Shown: piece by piece, positions 21,707-33,675 of the stretch | Layout: every line of letters starts with the position of its first letter | Position numbering within the stretch: the first letter of the stretch is position 1 | Assembly: GCA_036924085.1 (NCBI GenBank) | Contig: JAVGWX010000011.1 | Coordinates: 29,338,317-29,402,316 of the forward strand | DNA: 64,000 bases | Direction: 5' to 3' | Source: Ariolimax columbianus | Taxonomy: Eukaryota; Mollusca; Gastropoda; Stylommatophora; Arionidae | The notes under the pieces: model-generated | What the model saw: only the letters and a program-made list of their open reading frames with translations | Database searches by the model: none | What the model was told of the DNA's origin: nothing | Position numbers and translations under genes: made by a program

Positions 21707-22660
21707 TGTAACAGTTCCCGCCGTAGCAAGGGGAGTTTAGAATGCCTGAACATGTTAAAGCTTAAAGTTACCTGAATGCATGCCAAGGTCACTCACCGTC
21801 TCAGCAAAGGAGAACAGAGTTGGGTTAAGGAATGTGGACAGGTAGAAACTGACCACTGGCCTTCCGATTTTGGTAGGGGGAGATTGATTGACAGACGAAA
21901 TTGGCAGCGGGGCTTGCTGCGAGAGAATGAGTGACAGGTGTGCAAAGTGTTTCGGTCCAATGGGACTGAAGATGGCCATCACCTGAGATCGACTGGTCAA
22001 GCTCTGGCCTTGCTTGAGGATATATAACTCGAGACAAAGTTTAGCTCGGGAGGCTGGATAGAGGGATGGAGAGAGGCTAGAGAGAGAGGATGTATGGAGG
22101 AGAGTGAGAGAGAGAGAGAGAGACTGAATGTGGATAGTCTGTTTAACTCACCGACTTAGGTAGAGGAGAGATTGATAGACTGTTGGACGAATGTTTAGTG
22201 ATAGAACAGGATCGCTCAAATAGGTGTGTGAGTTTTGCATTAATAGATAATCTGAACGTGTGTTTGTAAGCAAGGACACATTGTGAACGAGTTATGTCGA
22301 GATCGCCCACCTGAGGGGATTTCAGTGAGGAAGAGTATTTGATAAGGTGTGTTGAAGACGCAGTTAAGGCGATGTGTGTGTGATGTAATTGCAAGGCAAT
22401 AGAACTGGGTTTTTAGATAGTTGGGAATTCCATCAATAGCTAATGCTTACAATTCCCGTTTTAGTAGAATGTTAAGTTAAGATATGTATTATATTGTGTT
22501 TGTAATTTCTCTACTCATTCTATGATATGAGTATGATATAATAAATATGCCACCTGCTGTGTGATATGTCATTTACTGAGTATGGTCATGATGATGTGGA
22601 TGAGTGTGAGAATGTTCTAAGTTAGAATAACGGCCAGGGCAAACAGTGGAATTTGTTACA
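21707..22660 (+). repeat. 5' LTR
   Basis: Starts tgtaacagttcc. Similarity with the 3' LTR is strong to about 22640 (aacggccagggc) and weak beyond. The end at ...gttaca (22660) or ...tatca (22664) is a best guess from the terminal CA and the priming site that follows. It contains a GA-microsatellite (about 22107-22124) longer here than in the 3' LTR. An aataaa at 22540 may serve as polyadenylation signal. Confidence 0.85.
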
Positions 22661-22674
22661 TATCATTATTATTT

Positions 22675-22692
22675 TGGTGCCAGTGACCACGG
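22675..22692 (+). promoter_or_regulatory. Candidate primer binding site
   Basis: tggtgccagtgaccacgg starts with TGG, complementary to a tRNA 3' CCA end, 10-15 bases after the likely LTR end. The matching tRNA was not identified. Confidence 0.5.
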
Positions 22693-22983
22693 ATATAGTT
22701 TTATAAATATAGTGTGTGTGTAGCTACAGATCTTTATTTGCCTCTTTAACACAAGTGTCGCAGTTATATATAACTTGTGTGTGTAGTTAGGAATGGAGGA
22801 GTAGCTAGTGGTTAGAGTGTTAGTTACCATAGACAGCTTTTCCAATCATCTGACTGGTGTGTGACATATTTTTTTTCTCATACATTATTGCATTACTGAC
22901 AGACGGACATTTGTTTTGCTGCACGACTAATAATTTTTTTTTACCTGTAGAAGCTCTTTACGAGTAACGTGGTCTTGAAAATA

Positions 22984-23484
22984 ATGGACAACGAACAGAC
23001 GACAGCGATAACAGACACGCTGAATAGACTATCGCTAGCCACATCGCATGGCAATATAACAGCCACGATAGCCCCATTCGACGGGAACCTGAAACTGTTT
23101 AAGAAATGGATGGACAGCTTAGACAAGTATGCCTATCTGAATAATGTTAGTGATGAAGATAAAGAAAAAATTGCATTTCAAACAAGCGCAGGGTTTGTTC
23201 AAGACCATATGAGACGAAGATTGCAGCAGGCACCAGGACAGACATGGGACGAAGTCAAGAAGGACTTAACCCGGAGATATACGGAGGTCACGGATCCGCA
23301 ATACGCTTTATCTGCATTGAGGAAGCTAAAACAGGACAGACAAGAGAGCGTCCAACTCTTTAGCGATCGCCTGCTAAACCTAGCGGAAGAGGCGTTCATA
23401 GGTCAAGACATGGAGTCAGTGGGAATAAGCAGCCAGCATATAACCATTTTTAAATACGCCCTCTGTCAGACACACTACGTCTAA
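22984..23484 (+). pseudogene. gag: capsid-like domain of the LTR element
   Basis: An open frame of about 166 codons from the ATG at 22984 (upstream in-frame codons lack a better ATG). It contains the retrotransposon gag pattern: FDGNLKLFKKWMDSLDKYA, a helical middle part (QDHMRRRLQQ), TWDEVKKDLTRRY, and QESVQLFSDRLLNLAEEAF. The frame is lost at about 23455-23484, while gag-like coding continues in other frames (LMREAPKTLNKAIQSAVAEE) to about 23570. Its expected role is particle assembly. Confidence 0.8.
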
Positions 23485-23985
23485 AATTAATGAGAGAGGC
23501 CCCTAAAACCTTAAACAAGGCCATCCAGTCAGCGGTAGCAGAGGAGAACTATGTAGAAGATTCGACCTCAGAATAGGCAGAAACACCAGCTCAGGCACCG
23601 ACAGACAGCCAGCTATCGATCGACTAGAGGAGGAAAGGAGACGGGAGGAAGAAATGGACATTAATTACGTCAGACCTACTTGGCGCAAGAATGGAGAGAA
23701 CGGCAGAGCTAAGCCCGTTCTAGAGGTACGGCGACCGGTTATCTGTTATAGGTGAAATCGGGAAGGTCTTATCGCCAGTTGGTGTAGAGAGCCTGGACAG
23801 CCCAGTGTGGAGCAGAGGAGACAGCCTGGAAGAACGACAGCCTACTATGGTAGGGGGAACCAAAGGGGCGCGGGGAGAGCAAACAATGGCAGATATTACC
23901 AGTCGGGAAAAGATTAAGTCGCTCTCCAAGAGGGACAGGCGAGAGGCGACCTTTTATAAAGTCCCGAAAATTCACCATTAATAGG
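23485..23985 (+). pseudogene. gag C-terminus with ruined zinc knuckle
   Basis: At about 23735-23785 one frame reads PVICYR, a TGA stop, then NREGLIASWCREP. This matches a CCHC zinc knuckle (CX2CX4HX4C) in which the second Cys codon is a stop and the His is Leu. The surrounding basic, Gly/Arg-rich sequence fits a nucleocapsid tail. Several stops follow before the protease frame. Confidence 0.65.
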
Positions 23986-24348
23986 ATGTGTGACCCTAAC
24001 TCCTGCATTTTGGAATTAGGAAATATAAGAGTACGTGGGCTGGTAGACTCTGGAGCTGAGGTCTCCATCATCAGTAAAAACTTATATAGGAAGATAAAGA
24101 AGAATTGTAGATTAGTGTACAAGACAGCGAATCTACAATCTGTCTCAGGTGAACCGTTGAAAGTGATAGGATCAGCTAGCATGCGTTTTAGGATAGGAGG
24201 ACAACAGCTGGAACATGCGTTTTTTGTAGTTAGGGGAGTGCAGCGGCAGCTCATTCTAGGTCGAGATTTCTTTAGAGCATTCAATGTCCGCTTGTATTAC
24301 GACCTGATGAAGATGAAGTTAGGGGAGTGCAGCGGCAGCTCATTCTAG
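23986..24348 (+). pseudogene. Retroelement aspartic protease domain
   Basis: Contains the active-site block RGLVDSGAEVSIIS (Asp-Ser-Gly) and the late block QRQLILGRDFF (ILG plus helix), spaced as in retropepsins, about 70 residues apart. It is followed by the first copy of an 89-bp tandem duplication that shifts the frame, so the protease is no longer fused to the reverse transcriptase. Confidence 0.8.
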
Positions 24349-24495
24349 GACGAGATTTCTTTAGAGCATTCAATGTCCGCTTGTATTACGACCTGATGAA
24401 GATGAAGTTAGGGGAGTGCAGCGGCAGCTCATTCTAGGTCGAGATTTCTTTAGAGCATTCAATGTCCGCTTGTATTACGACCTGATGAAGATAGG
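24231..24495 (+). repeat. 89-bp triplication at the end of the protease gene
   Basis: taggggagtgcagcggcagc begins at 24231, 24320 and 24409. The three copies encode the ILGRDFF block and the following residues. As 89 is not a multiple of three, each extra copy changes frame, so the duplication itself disrupts the polyprotein. Confidence 0.95.
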
Positions 24496-24587
24496 GCAGG
24501 CATGTCAATCTGGACGACGACATACATATCGCCTCTCTGATTAGGGCCAAGACAACAACCGTATTAAAACCCCAAACCATCAACCTA

Positions 24588-27353
24588 TTGCAAGCTAGGC
24601 TAGGCAACAGTCCGTATTTTTCAGTAGGTCAAGAGATTCACACCACCACTTTGGCGGACCGTGACGTCATACAGGAGCCTGGATTATACGTCACGGACGG
24701 TATCAACTGTTTAGGGAGACGACTGGATTTTCCGATTTTGATAACCAATCAAACTAACAAGACGTTAAAGATAAAGAAGGGATGCGTTCTTGGTAGGGTC
24801 CTGGTAGATGAGAATCGTAGGAAACAAAGCTATGCCATCATAAAACACGATTCACGGTTAGACAATAGGACGGACGAGCACACAGGCTACAGAAACCACA
24901 GATTTGAATGTAAGAGAGGTAAAATAAACATTACAAGGAATACGCTGGATCATCCCTTTGTGAGTAGGGGAGAGAGAGGAGTTGGGAGAGGCCAACACGA
25001 AAATAGCGCGAGATCAAAGGAAACGGTTGACCGGAGGACCCTGGTTAACCAAGGAATTGGGAGAAGGCTAGAGAGGTCACACGAGGTGAGGAGACGGGTC
25101 CTAGAGACGGCTTACGATAGGCACTGTGAGGGCTCAGACTGGAGAAGGCTAGAGAGGTCACACGATGTGAGGAGACGGGTCCTAGAGACGGCTTACGATA
25201 GGCACTGTGAGGGCTCAGACTGGAGAAGGCTAGAGAGGTCACACGAGGTGAGGAGACGGGTCCTAGAGACGGCTTACGATAGGCACTGTGAGGGCTCAGA
25301 CTGGAGAAGGCTAGAGAGGTCACACGAGGTGAGGAGACGGGTCCAAGAGACAGCTTACGATAGGCACTGTGAGGGCTCAGACTGGAGAAGATTAGGTCGA
25401 AAACAGTCAGTCAACCAGTTGGACGCATGTAACAGACATGCTGCAAGCCCGGCCTGGCCTCAACGGAAAAGGGAACTTTTGGGCCAGATAAACGTTGCAC
25501 CACAACATAAAGTTCGGGTAGAACAGTTGGTGGTAGCTAATGAAGCGGTGTTTGCGCTTAGTGATATGGAGTTAGGACGTACAACCACCGTTAAGATGGA
25601 TATCGACACAGGAAATAGCGCGCCTGTTTGTCTGAGAGCGTATAGGACACCGTTAAAGAATCGGGAGATAGTAGAGAAAGCCATTGAGGACATGCTGCGG
25701 GCTGGAATTATTGAACGAGCCCGCTCGCCGTGGTCGAGTCCCATAGTGATCGTCACTAAGAAGGATGGGACCCACATGTTCTGTTGTGATTACAGGGCTT
25801 TGAACCAGATCACGACCAACATATCCTACCCTCTTCCATTAATAGACGACATTTTGGGGACTCTAAACAAGTCGGAATATTTCACCACTTTGGACGCACG
25901 CTCAGGATTCTGGTGTTTTCCAATGACCCCAGAGGCCAAGAAGAGAAGTGCATTCAGCACACATGTGGGCAGCTTTGCATGGAACGTAATGCCATTTGGG
26001 CTGAAAGGGTCACCCGCGAGATATATGAGTCTGATGGACGAAGTGCTTAGCGGAATGCATAAATTTGCCATGGCTTACGTAGACGATATTCTGATCCACA
26101 CAGCTGGTTCGGTAGAGAATCATCTAGAACACGTGCAGAAGGTGTTCGATAGACTGTCAGAACACTCGGTGAACTTAAAATTGAGTAAATGTGAGTTTCT
26201 GAAGAAGGAAACTAAATACCTCGGGTTCATTGTGAACCAGCACGGGATCAAACCGGACGAGGAGAAAGTAACAGCTATTAGAGGATTGCCTTCGCCACGA
26301 ACCGTTAGAGAAGTCAGGGGATTTATAGGAATGTGCGGATATTATAGAAGGTTTATCCCGAATTTCTCGCAGATTGCCGAACCCCTTATAGAGTTAACTA
26401 AAAAGTTCGCCCGGTTTACGTGGGGGGGGGGGGGGGGGGAAGAATGCCAGAGAGCCTTTGAGTATCTCAAGGATAGCCTTACAATAGTACCACTGTTAAC
26501 GCATCCGGACGTTGACCGAGATCTAATCCTGTATACTGACGCGTCTGACAGCGCAATCGGTGCCTGTCTTGTGCAGCCTTGTTTGGATGGTCAAACGGAC
26601 ATCATTCCCGGTATCAGAAATGAGCGACCTATCTACTTTTTGTCCCATAAGCTGAGCAAGTCTCAGAGGAACTGGTCAACGGTCGAGAAAGAGGCTTATG
26701 CCATTCATTACGCTTTGCAGAAGTTGAATTTCTATCTGCATAATGCTAAGTTTATTATCAGAAACGACCATAAACCACTGAAGTCACTGTTAGAATCACC
26801 CATCCAAAATAGAAAAATTCAAACATGGGCACTCCATCTTCAAGGTTACAATGCGCGCGTTGAATATGTCCCAGGGAAGGAAAACAATTGTGCTGATCTT
26901 TTATCTAGAATTAAACACCGTGACGTGGAGAGAGAGGGAGCAGAAGAGGAGCAACCGGAGATTGATGACCACAACTTTCAGGTCAACATCATCAACTCGA
27001 ACCGGGTGGAAGAGGACGGTATACAGGCAGCGCAGTCAAACGATGACGACGTTGGTTCAGACGAAAATGAGCAGGAATGTCTTGATATGCGGGTAGAACA
27101 AGAAAAAGACGAGGAACTTAGGAAAATCAAGGAGGATATTAAAGCTAACAAGAGTGAGGCAAGATTAAAAAGTTTCGTAGTATCTGTAGAAGATGATCAA
27201 CTGTACTATATTGGGGGGGGGGGGGGGGAGGGGGGGTGGGGGCGCGAAGACCAGATTAGGGACAGGAAGTATGTGCCGGCCCATTTGCGACAAAAAAGTC
27301 ATTCATCAATATCACGATGGAAATGGACATATGGGGAAAGACAAGACCACTGA
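24588..27353 (+). pseudogene. pol: reverse transcriptase and RNase H
   Basis: One open frame of 921 codons. The RT palm is complete in motifs: SPIVIVTKKDG, FTTLDARSGFW (motif A Asp), PFGLKGSPA (motif B), YVDDILI (catalytic YVDD), LGFIVNQHGIKP, and YYRRFIPNFSQIAEPL. RNase H follows with LYTDASDSAIGACL (Asp), STVEKEAYAIHYAL (Glu), NDHKPL (usually TDHKPL) and ADLLSR. An 81-bp in-frame repeat lies in the linker before RT. A long G run encodes GGGGG after TW (about 26420-26439), and a second G-rich run near 27212-27239 shifts the frame into integrase. It has no ATG start of its own and would need the upstream gag-protease fusion. Confidence 0.9.
25062..25385 (+). repeat. 81-bp in-frame repeat, 4 copies, in pol linker
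   Basis: Each unit encodes 27 residues: RRLERSHEVRRRVLETAYD followed by RHCEGSDW. Units start at 25062, 25143, 25224 and 25305 and are almost identical. The product would be an Arg/Glu-rich spacer between protease and RT. Confidence 0.95.
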
Positions 27354-28318
27354 CTCGATTAGGATAAAGTACTACTGGCAGGGACTTTATAAAGAGGTCT
27401 ACGAATACGTGGCGAGATGCGAGCCATGAAAGCGTTTAAATGTCCACTCCAAGAGATGGACAAACAACATTGTCCTATGCAAAAAATAAGTATAGACATA
27501 TCAGGGCCTCATACAATCACGTTATCTGGTAACAGGTACATACTGCAGATAACGGATAGTTTCAGCGCTTGGCCCGAAGCGGTAGCCATATCTGACAAGA
27601 CCACAGAAACTGTGATTAGAATCTTTTTAGAAGATTTTATCCCTCGTTTTGGGTATCCTCAAGTTGTCCTCACAGACAACGGTAAGGAGTTCACGAGTAA
27701 GACGTTCAGTCAGGTCATGACCAGCTTGAATATCAAGCACGTCACTACCTCATTCTACTGGCCCCGTGGTAACAGAGGAATGAGAGACAGCATAGGTCGA
27801 TGAACGACATTCTGGCCAAACTCCTGGAGAATAATACCCAAGACTGGGATTTGTTCTTAAACCAAGCGCTCTCGGCCATTAGGATGAACGTGAATGAGAG
27901 CACGAAATATTCTCCTTACCAGCTGTTATATGGTCGAGAGCCGGTACTTCCTCTAGATCACCTATTGTTACCTCCTTACCAGCTGTTATATGGTCGGGAG
28001 CCGGTACTTCCTCTAGATAACCTGTTGTTACCTCCTTACCGGCTGTTATATGGTCGAGAGCCGGTACTTCCTCTAGATAACCTATTGTTACCTCCTTACC
28101 AGCTGTTATATTGTCGGGAGCCGGTACTTCCTCTAGATAACCTATTGTTACCTCCTTACCAGCTGTTATATGGTCGAGAGCCGGTACTTCCTCTAGATAA
28201 CCTATTGTTACCTCCTTACCAGCTGTTATATGGTCGGGAGCCGGTACTTCCTCTAGATAACCTATTATTACCTAGAAGGAAATACACGGGTGACGAGTAT
28301 CACTCGACGTTGCTATAG
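27193..28318 (+). pseudogene. Integrase: zinc-binding and catalytic regions, frameshifted
   Basis: The N-terminal zinc-binding part reads VIHQYHDGNGHMG and YVARCEP, ending at a stop where the second Cys motif should complete. The catalytic core (27417-27803) has IDISGP (first Asp), LTDNGKEF (second Asp) and FYWPRGN. The final Glu appears only in the next frame (NERQHRSMNDIL), implying a one-base loss near 27779. The frame 27800-28318 continues with KLLENNTQDWD and SPYQLLYGREPVLPLD. Its normal role is insertion of cDNA into the genome; this copy is inactive. Confidence 0.85.
27912..28271 (+). repeat. 60-bp in-frame repeat, 6 copies, in integrase
   Basis: Each unit encodes YQLLYGREPVLPLDNLLLPP (20 residues). 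Related elements have this motif once, just after the catalytic core. The copies differ at single bases (ggtcgagag/ggtcgggag, one ttgtcggg). Confidence 0.95.
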
Positions 28319-28820
28319 GAAATGCATCGCGCCTATATGAGGGTGCATAGGAACGGGCAGAGGGCTGCAGATAGACGGAAAAAGTATGCCGATAGAGACG
28401 CCCAACCCCAGACTTTTCAGTGTATATTATAAGCGGCATGTAAGAACTTCAAAATTTTATAGGAAGTGGGAAAACAATTACGTTGTCCTAGAAAAATTAG
28501 GTCCCATAACGTATGTAGTTAAAAATCAGCTGACAGGACATGTAGCTAAAACAACCACCCAGTATTTAAGGCACAGAGATACTGAATGGGTTGAGCCCCA
28601 GAGAAGTAGAGGAGTGAGACCAGTTAGAAAATGTCCCTACGCCATGCCACCCAAAGACGAAGAATCGAGCAGGGAAACAGACGGTGATTCGTCAGATGAA
28701 GAGGAAAGAAGAGGCGGAGGAATGGGAGCAGGGCCAGCTATGGTTTCATACCCACCCACGCCAGGTCCTAGCCATGCGAGAGAAGTGGTTGAAACAAACC
28801 GAAGAAAGGGACAGCCCTGA
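28319..28820 (+). pseudogene. Integrase C-terminal GPY/F region and acidic tail
   Basis: After a stop and frameshift (28318-28420), the frame 28386-28820 reads YYKRHVRTSKFYRKWENNY and LEKLGPITYVVKNQLTG, the GPY/F module that ends many gypsy integrases. A low-complexity tail with DEESSRETDGDSSDEEERR follows. No chromodomain was recognised. Confidence 0.75.
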
Positions 28821-30611
28821 GGAAGGAAGTGGGGATGATGCACAATTAAAATACGATACGGACGCACCGTTCAATAACACTCGTGCAGCCAAAAAGAGGA
28901 ACAGCGCTCAACGAACGACAAAAGCACATCAAGAAGTTGAGAAGAACAAGGACTAATTCTAATAGCGAGAGTGACATTCCACTTCCGGAACGACAGCAAA
29001 GACTATCTGATAGGGAGGAACGAATGCGGCAGCAAACGAGTGAGTCATCGAAAGGAGGCGATGACAGCACACAGGAATCCTGGCCGAGCATGGGTTAAGA
29101 ATCCCCAGATTCAGACTTCAGCATTCCACATGCCGCTCTAAGGAAAACGAAGAAAAGGGAAAGACAGGTTAACCCCAGCCAGGACAGCGAACCAGTCATC
29201 AAAGCAAAGATGAAAAGATCCCAGTTCGAGATACGCCAACGGTCGAACAAAAAAAGACCATGGATAAAATAGACCGGCCATCTGCAATAGTGGGTTTCCC
29301 CGGGCAAATAGTCCTGGGAAACACAGACGCGTATGCCAAGGAATGTATAATAGTGGCGTTTCTGACGGTAATCAAAGACATGTAAAAGAAGTTACACGGA
29401 GATTTGAATAATTAGGGGGTAAGGTAGAGGTTGAGGAATGACCAGATGTTAAAAATTTCTTTGAATTCGTTGTGTCAAGTACACGCCAGACAATGAGCGT
29501 ACCACGGACGGTCAGTCTGAAGCTAGACTGACCGAGATCAAAGGGACATTTCCGACCAGAGAAACGGACAAGAGACGCAGGGTAAACACGTGGACGCGAT
29601 GTTTTGGTCAAAATCTGACCAGGTAGCTTTGATGCGGGGAATTTGGGGAAACAGCGGTGAATTAGTTAGATCACAACACTCGTTTTTGATTCCTCGTGAC
29701 AAAGAAGGCCAGAAGTTAAAGGGGCTATCCAACTTTAACAAAGACTGCATCCTGGACGTGTAGGGTTACATCATGACATAATTCTACATGTGGACGATTC
29801 GGTTTTTGACTTTTGACTCAGACATAGTTTAGTATCTGATTAAGTTACAACTAAGTCATAGTTTAGTGACATAGTTTAGTATCTGATTAAGTTATAACTT
29901 AGTCATAGCTTAGTGATATAGTTTAGAACTTAGTCATAGTTAGTATCTTATATACCTTATAAAGGGGGCATTAACAGGTGCTCATCTGTGGGGCACGAGC
30001 AGGAGTGAAGGTTGATGGCACTTGATCATGTTTATGTGTGCAAATATTTTGACATTTATATTTTGACAATCGTATTACTTGCACTTTAATTGATTGTTGT
30101 TGAGTTGTTTAAACATGATTATGTGTCCTGACATAAGTATCAAGGTGTGATACTTACGGGCTGAAATACTGATATCATGAGTATGCGTGCAAATATTTTG
30201 ACATTTGTATTTGGTGTTTGGGTTTTGACTAATGGTATTACTTGCATTTTTAGTGGGTTGTATGGTCGACATAGTATGCATGGCATTTTTCTTTAGTTTG
30301 TTGTTGTTTTGTTGTTTAAACATGATTACATATCCTGACAGTATCAAAGTGTGATACTTGCTGACTGAAATATTGATATCATGAGTATGCGTGCAAATAT
30401 TTTGACAGTTGTATTTGGCTTTGGGTTTCGACATTGTATGCTTTATACTTGTCTTTAATTTGTTGTTTTTTGTTGTTGTTGTTGAATCATCATGTTTACA
30501 GGTATTTGATACAGGTTATATAGGTGATCTACAGAGCAGTATATCTCATCCAGACTGTAGGCCCCCGCAAGCACAGGTCACCACGAGTTCCAGAATAACA
30601 ACTAGCATGTG
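28821..30611 (+). other. 3' internal region of the LTR element
   Basis: A charged, Ser/Arg/Glu-rich frame (28883-29098) extends the tail, followed by broken frames without recognised domains to about 29760. Noncoding repeats follow: a 54-bp-like direct repeat at about 29826-29940 (catagtttagtatctgatta), and three diverged copies of a block containing gtgcaaatattttgacattt near 30040, 30190 and 30395, spaced about 150 and 200 bp. No envelope-like signal peptide or membrane anchor was seen. Confidence 0.5.
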
Positions 30612-30787
30612 GGACACTCAGCTGGACGACTTAATCGGAGATACATCATAACAAGACATATTGTTATTTTATCACATGTATGTGGAGTCTTTGCAGAGAA
30701 GACTATATTGATCAGAAGTTGTAATATTGACTATGACATATGTTGTCAAATATCGTTTTTGTGGGAAACATAAAGAATTTTCCTGTT
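30612..30787 (+). repeat. Left 176-bp direct repeat flanking the nested LINE
   Basis: Begins ggacactcagctggacgact and ends gaattttcctgtt, directly before the LINE's 5' junction. It matches 33676-33851 with about 12 differences in 176 bp by eye. Confidence 0.9.
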
Positions 30788-30804
30788 TTTTTGAGAGAGG
30801 ATAG

Positions 30805-32958
30805 CTGTCAAGAAGCTATAAGCCCTACTGGAATGATGAGTTACAGAAAGTGGAAGATGAAGTAACAAATGCTAGGAACATGGCAGAACGAGAAAAATCC
30901 ATGGAGGCAAACATCGCCCTCAAAGCCGCCGCGGCGAAGTACAAACACACTCTCAAGCAAACAGCAAGAGAAAGTTGGAAAAATAAAACGGAAAGTCTGA
31001 ACCTGGACAAAGACGGGAACAAGCTATGGAAGCTAGTCAGAGCCATGAACGACGAAACCCCGTCAAATAAACAAATTACTATCAAGCAGGGCGAGAACTT
31101 GATCACAGGTAAGAAAGCCGCAAACGCCTTTGTCGATCACTATGCCAGAGCAAACCACATCGAGGTCCCTGCAGATAAGCATACAGACATTAGCGAAGAG
31201 CTAAAGGGACACGAAAACGTAAATACGGCTCCTGAAGAGCACATGATGGCCAAACTAACAATGCGCGAAATGGAAGAGGCTATGAGTACACTAAAGAAAA
31301 GGAAATCTCCCGGAAAAGATGGGATAACAAACGAAATGCTGATGGGGCTGGGCCAAACAGCGAAGAAGAAACTACTATCAGTCCTAAACCAAAGCTGGAA
31401 AAGGGGTATTGTACCCCAGGCATGGAAAGATGCAATACTGGTACCAGTACCAAAAACAGGGAAGGACAAAACAGATCCAAATGGATACAGGCCCATAAGC
31501 CTACTGAGCTGTGTTGGCAAGCTGATGGAACGGATGATAAACACCAGACTGATGTGGCATCTGGAAGAAAAACGAATACTAATTCCACAGCAAGCCGGCT
31601 TTAGACAGCACAGATCCACTGAGGACCAGGTCATCCTCATAGCCCAGGAGATAGAAGATGCCTACCAGGCACAGAAACACACAGTAGCTGTTTGGGTGGA
31701 TCTGGAAAAGGCATTTGACAAAGTCTGGAAGGATGGACTTAGAGTCAAGCTAAGAAAAAGTGATGTCTGTGGGAAGATGTACAAGTGGATCAACCACTAC
31801 CTCAAACAAAGAACGGCCAGAGTCCAAATACAAGGGCAGATGAGCAAAAAGGTAACACTCGAGCAGGGAGTACCCCAAGGGGGAGTATTGTCACCCACAC
31901 TCTTCCTGGTATATATAAACGATATTACAGAGAATATACCAAGAAGAGTCCATAGCTCAATGTTTGCAGACGATCTGGCTATGTGGACCTCTGAAAAGAA
32001 TCTCACCATAGCAAGAAATCGGATGCAGACGGCCCTAACATCGCTGGAAGAGTGGGCAAACTCATGGCTGGTCAAAATAAACGAGGAGAAAACCACGTGC
32101 ACAATATTCTCGCTCTCATTAAAACCCCAAAGTACCAAATTAAGTCTGAATGGCAAAATCCTGCAGCCAAACGACAACCCAACCTATCTGGGAGTCACAT
32201 TTGATCGGCGCATGACATGGAAAAGTCAGATTGAGAGAAACCGAATGAAAGCCAGAGAAAGAATGGCGATCATGAGAAAACTTGCTGGCACAAGCTGGGG
32301 AGCAGACGAAGGCATACTAAAGAAACTGTACACTGGAAGAGTGAGACCAGTTCTCGAGTATGGCATCGCGGCATGGAAAACCGCAGCGAAGGCGAACTTC
32401 GATAAAGTTAACAAACTTCAAAACCAAGCCATGAGAATTATAACAGGTGGCATGAAGTCAACGCCAGATGTAGAACTCGAAAAGATTACAAAATTGCAAT
32501 CCATGACCGATAGAAGAGACTGCAGGGCCCAGCTGCAGTCAGAGAAACTCAGAAGACTGACGGACCATCCAATGTACCAGAGACTAAACAATTTGGGAAA
32601 TGGGAAACTAAAGCGGAGAAACTTTGCAGAAATAGCCAAAGCAAAGATGCACGAAGATCCCATAAACGCACTACCAACACCAAAACCCATCACTACTGTA
32701 CGAAAACCTACTTGGCGGCAGGATATATTTCCAGAGGTGGTAGAAAATATACCAGGTATTGCAAACAAAAACTGCCAGAGTGAAAAAAAAAAGGAGAGAC
32801 ACTACCCTAAGCTTCATAACGAAAAGCTACCCAAGCATGGACTGGACCCATGCATACACCGACGGTTCTGTAACAAACACTACACAGAACGGAGGGGCAG
32901 GAGCATTCCTGAACCTACCAAATGGCAGAAAAATAACACTGTCATTCGCTACTGGTAA
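30805..32958 (+). pseudogene. LINE family N reverse transcriptase
   Basis: About 700 codons without a stop. Motifs in order: KRKSPGKDGITNEML (block before the RT core), NGYRPISLLSCVGKLMERM, QAGFRQHRSTEDQ, VWVDLEKAFDKVW (motif A Asp), GVPQGGVLSPTLFL (motif B), SMFADDLAMWT (catalytic FADD) and YLGVTFDRRMTW. A thumb and connection follow to about 32770. The frame then leaves coding register at a run of ten A (near 32784-32793): beyond it the RNase H continues in another frame. The N-terminal endonuclease is missing, so independent retrotransposition is not expected. All visible RT catalytic residues are retained. Confidence 0.9.
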
Positions 32959-33646
32959 GTACACAAGCAATTTCAGAGCGGAGGCAGAAGCACTGAGGGC
33001 GGCAGTGGAAGAAATGGTAACACACAGTGAAAATGAGAGCCATATAGTCCTGCTGACAGATGCTCTCGAAGTAGTCACAGCGCTAAAAAGCCAGAAAAAC
33101 ACTGAGCTTAATGACTTAAGAGCAGCACTCTGCAAACTGTGCCAGCAGTCCGCACCAAAAAGGGTAGTGGTACAGTGGGTTCCGTCACACTGCAACATCC
33201 AAGGCAACGAGGAGGCAGACAGACTGGCAAAAGAAGGTGCAAGGCTACCACAAACAGATACCAATATGACGTACGAAGAGTCAAAACGGCTTATCAAAGC
33301 CAGATACATGACCAAATGGGAAACCGAACATACTGGTTACACCAAAAAGGATGCCTATTACCAGTTGAACCGAAGAGAGCAGGTCGTTGTCTTCAGACTT
33401 CGCACTGGCCACAACAGACTGAGGTACCACCTATTCAACAAATTGAATATAGGGTGTACCGACGAATGCCCGTGCGGTACTGGTAAAATGACCACTGAAC
33501 ATCTGCAGCAGAACTGCCCGACATACGAGGATCAGAGAGAGCAGATGTGGCCATTGCCAGTGGAACTGCAAGACAAGCTCTATGGTAGTGGCGAGAGTCT
33601 CAGGATGACCGCCGCTTTTTTCGAGAAAATAATGGTTACTGTCTGA
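32780..33646 (+). pseudogene. LINE family N RNase H and C-terminal cysteine module
   Basis: In a frame shifted relative to the RT, this encodes a type I RNase H: THAYTDGSVTN (first Asp), NFRAEAEALRAAVEE (Glu), VLLTDALEVV (second Asp), and VQWVPSHCNIQGNEEADRLA (His and last Asp). A tail with ECPCGTGKMTTEH and NCP forms a likely CCHC-type module, with the stop at 33644-33646. The frame change at the poly(A) run may be a mutation, a sequencing slip or programmed slippage. The copy at 49060 has a different, interrupted sequence there. Confidence 0.9.
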
Positions 33647-33675
33647 CTGTGTACGCAGAAGAAGAAGAAGAAGAA

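Larger units (their letters stand above)
30791..33675 (+). mobile_element. 5'-truncated LINE (family N) nested in the LTR element
   Basis: Contains RT and RNase H but no endonuclease. The coding frame is already open from about 30805 (KPYWNDELQKVEDEV, the segment just after the endonuclease in related LINEs). It ends in a (GAA)n tail at about 33656-33675. This gene order (RT then RNase H, short simple-repeat tail) fits the I/Nimb group of LINEs. It is flanked by 176-bp direct repeats, far longer than usual target duplications. Shorter tails of the same family occur at 14479-14808, 49060-50035 and 62364-63058. Confidence 0.9.

Noticed and set aside
21755..22394. Short minus-strand frames repeated at 34462-35095
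   Set aside because: They are in the LTRs and are repeated for that reason; no protein family resemblance.
28821..30611. An envelope gene in the LTR element
   Set aside because: No signal peptide, membrane anchor or envelope motif is visible, and frames are short and broken.
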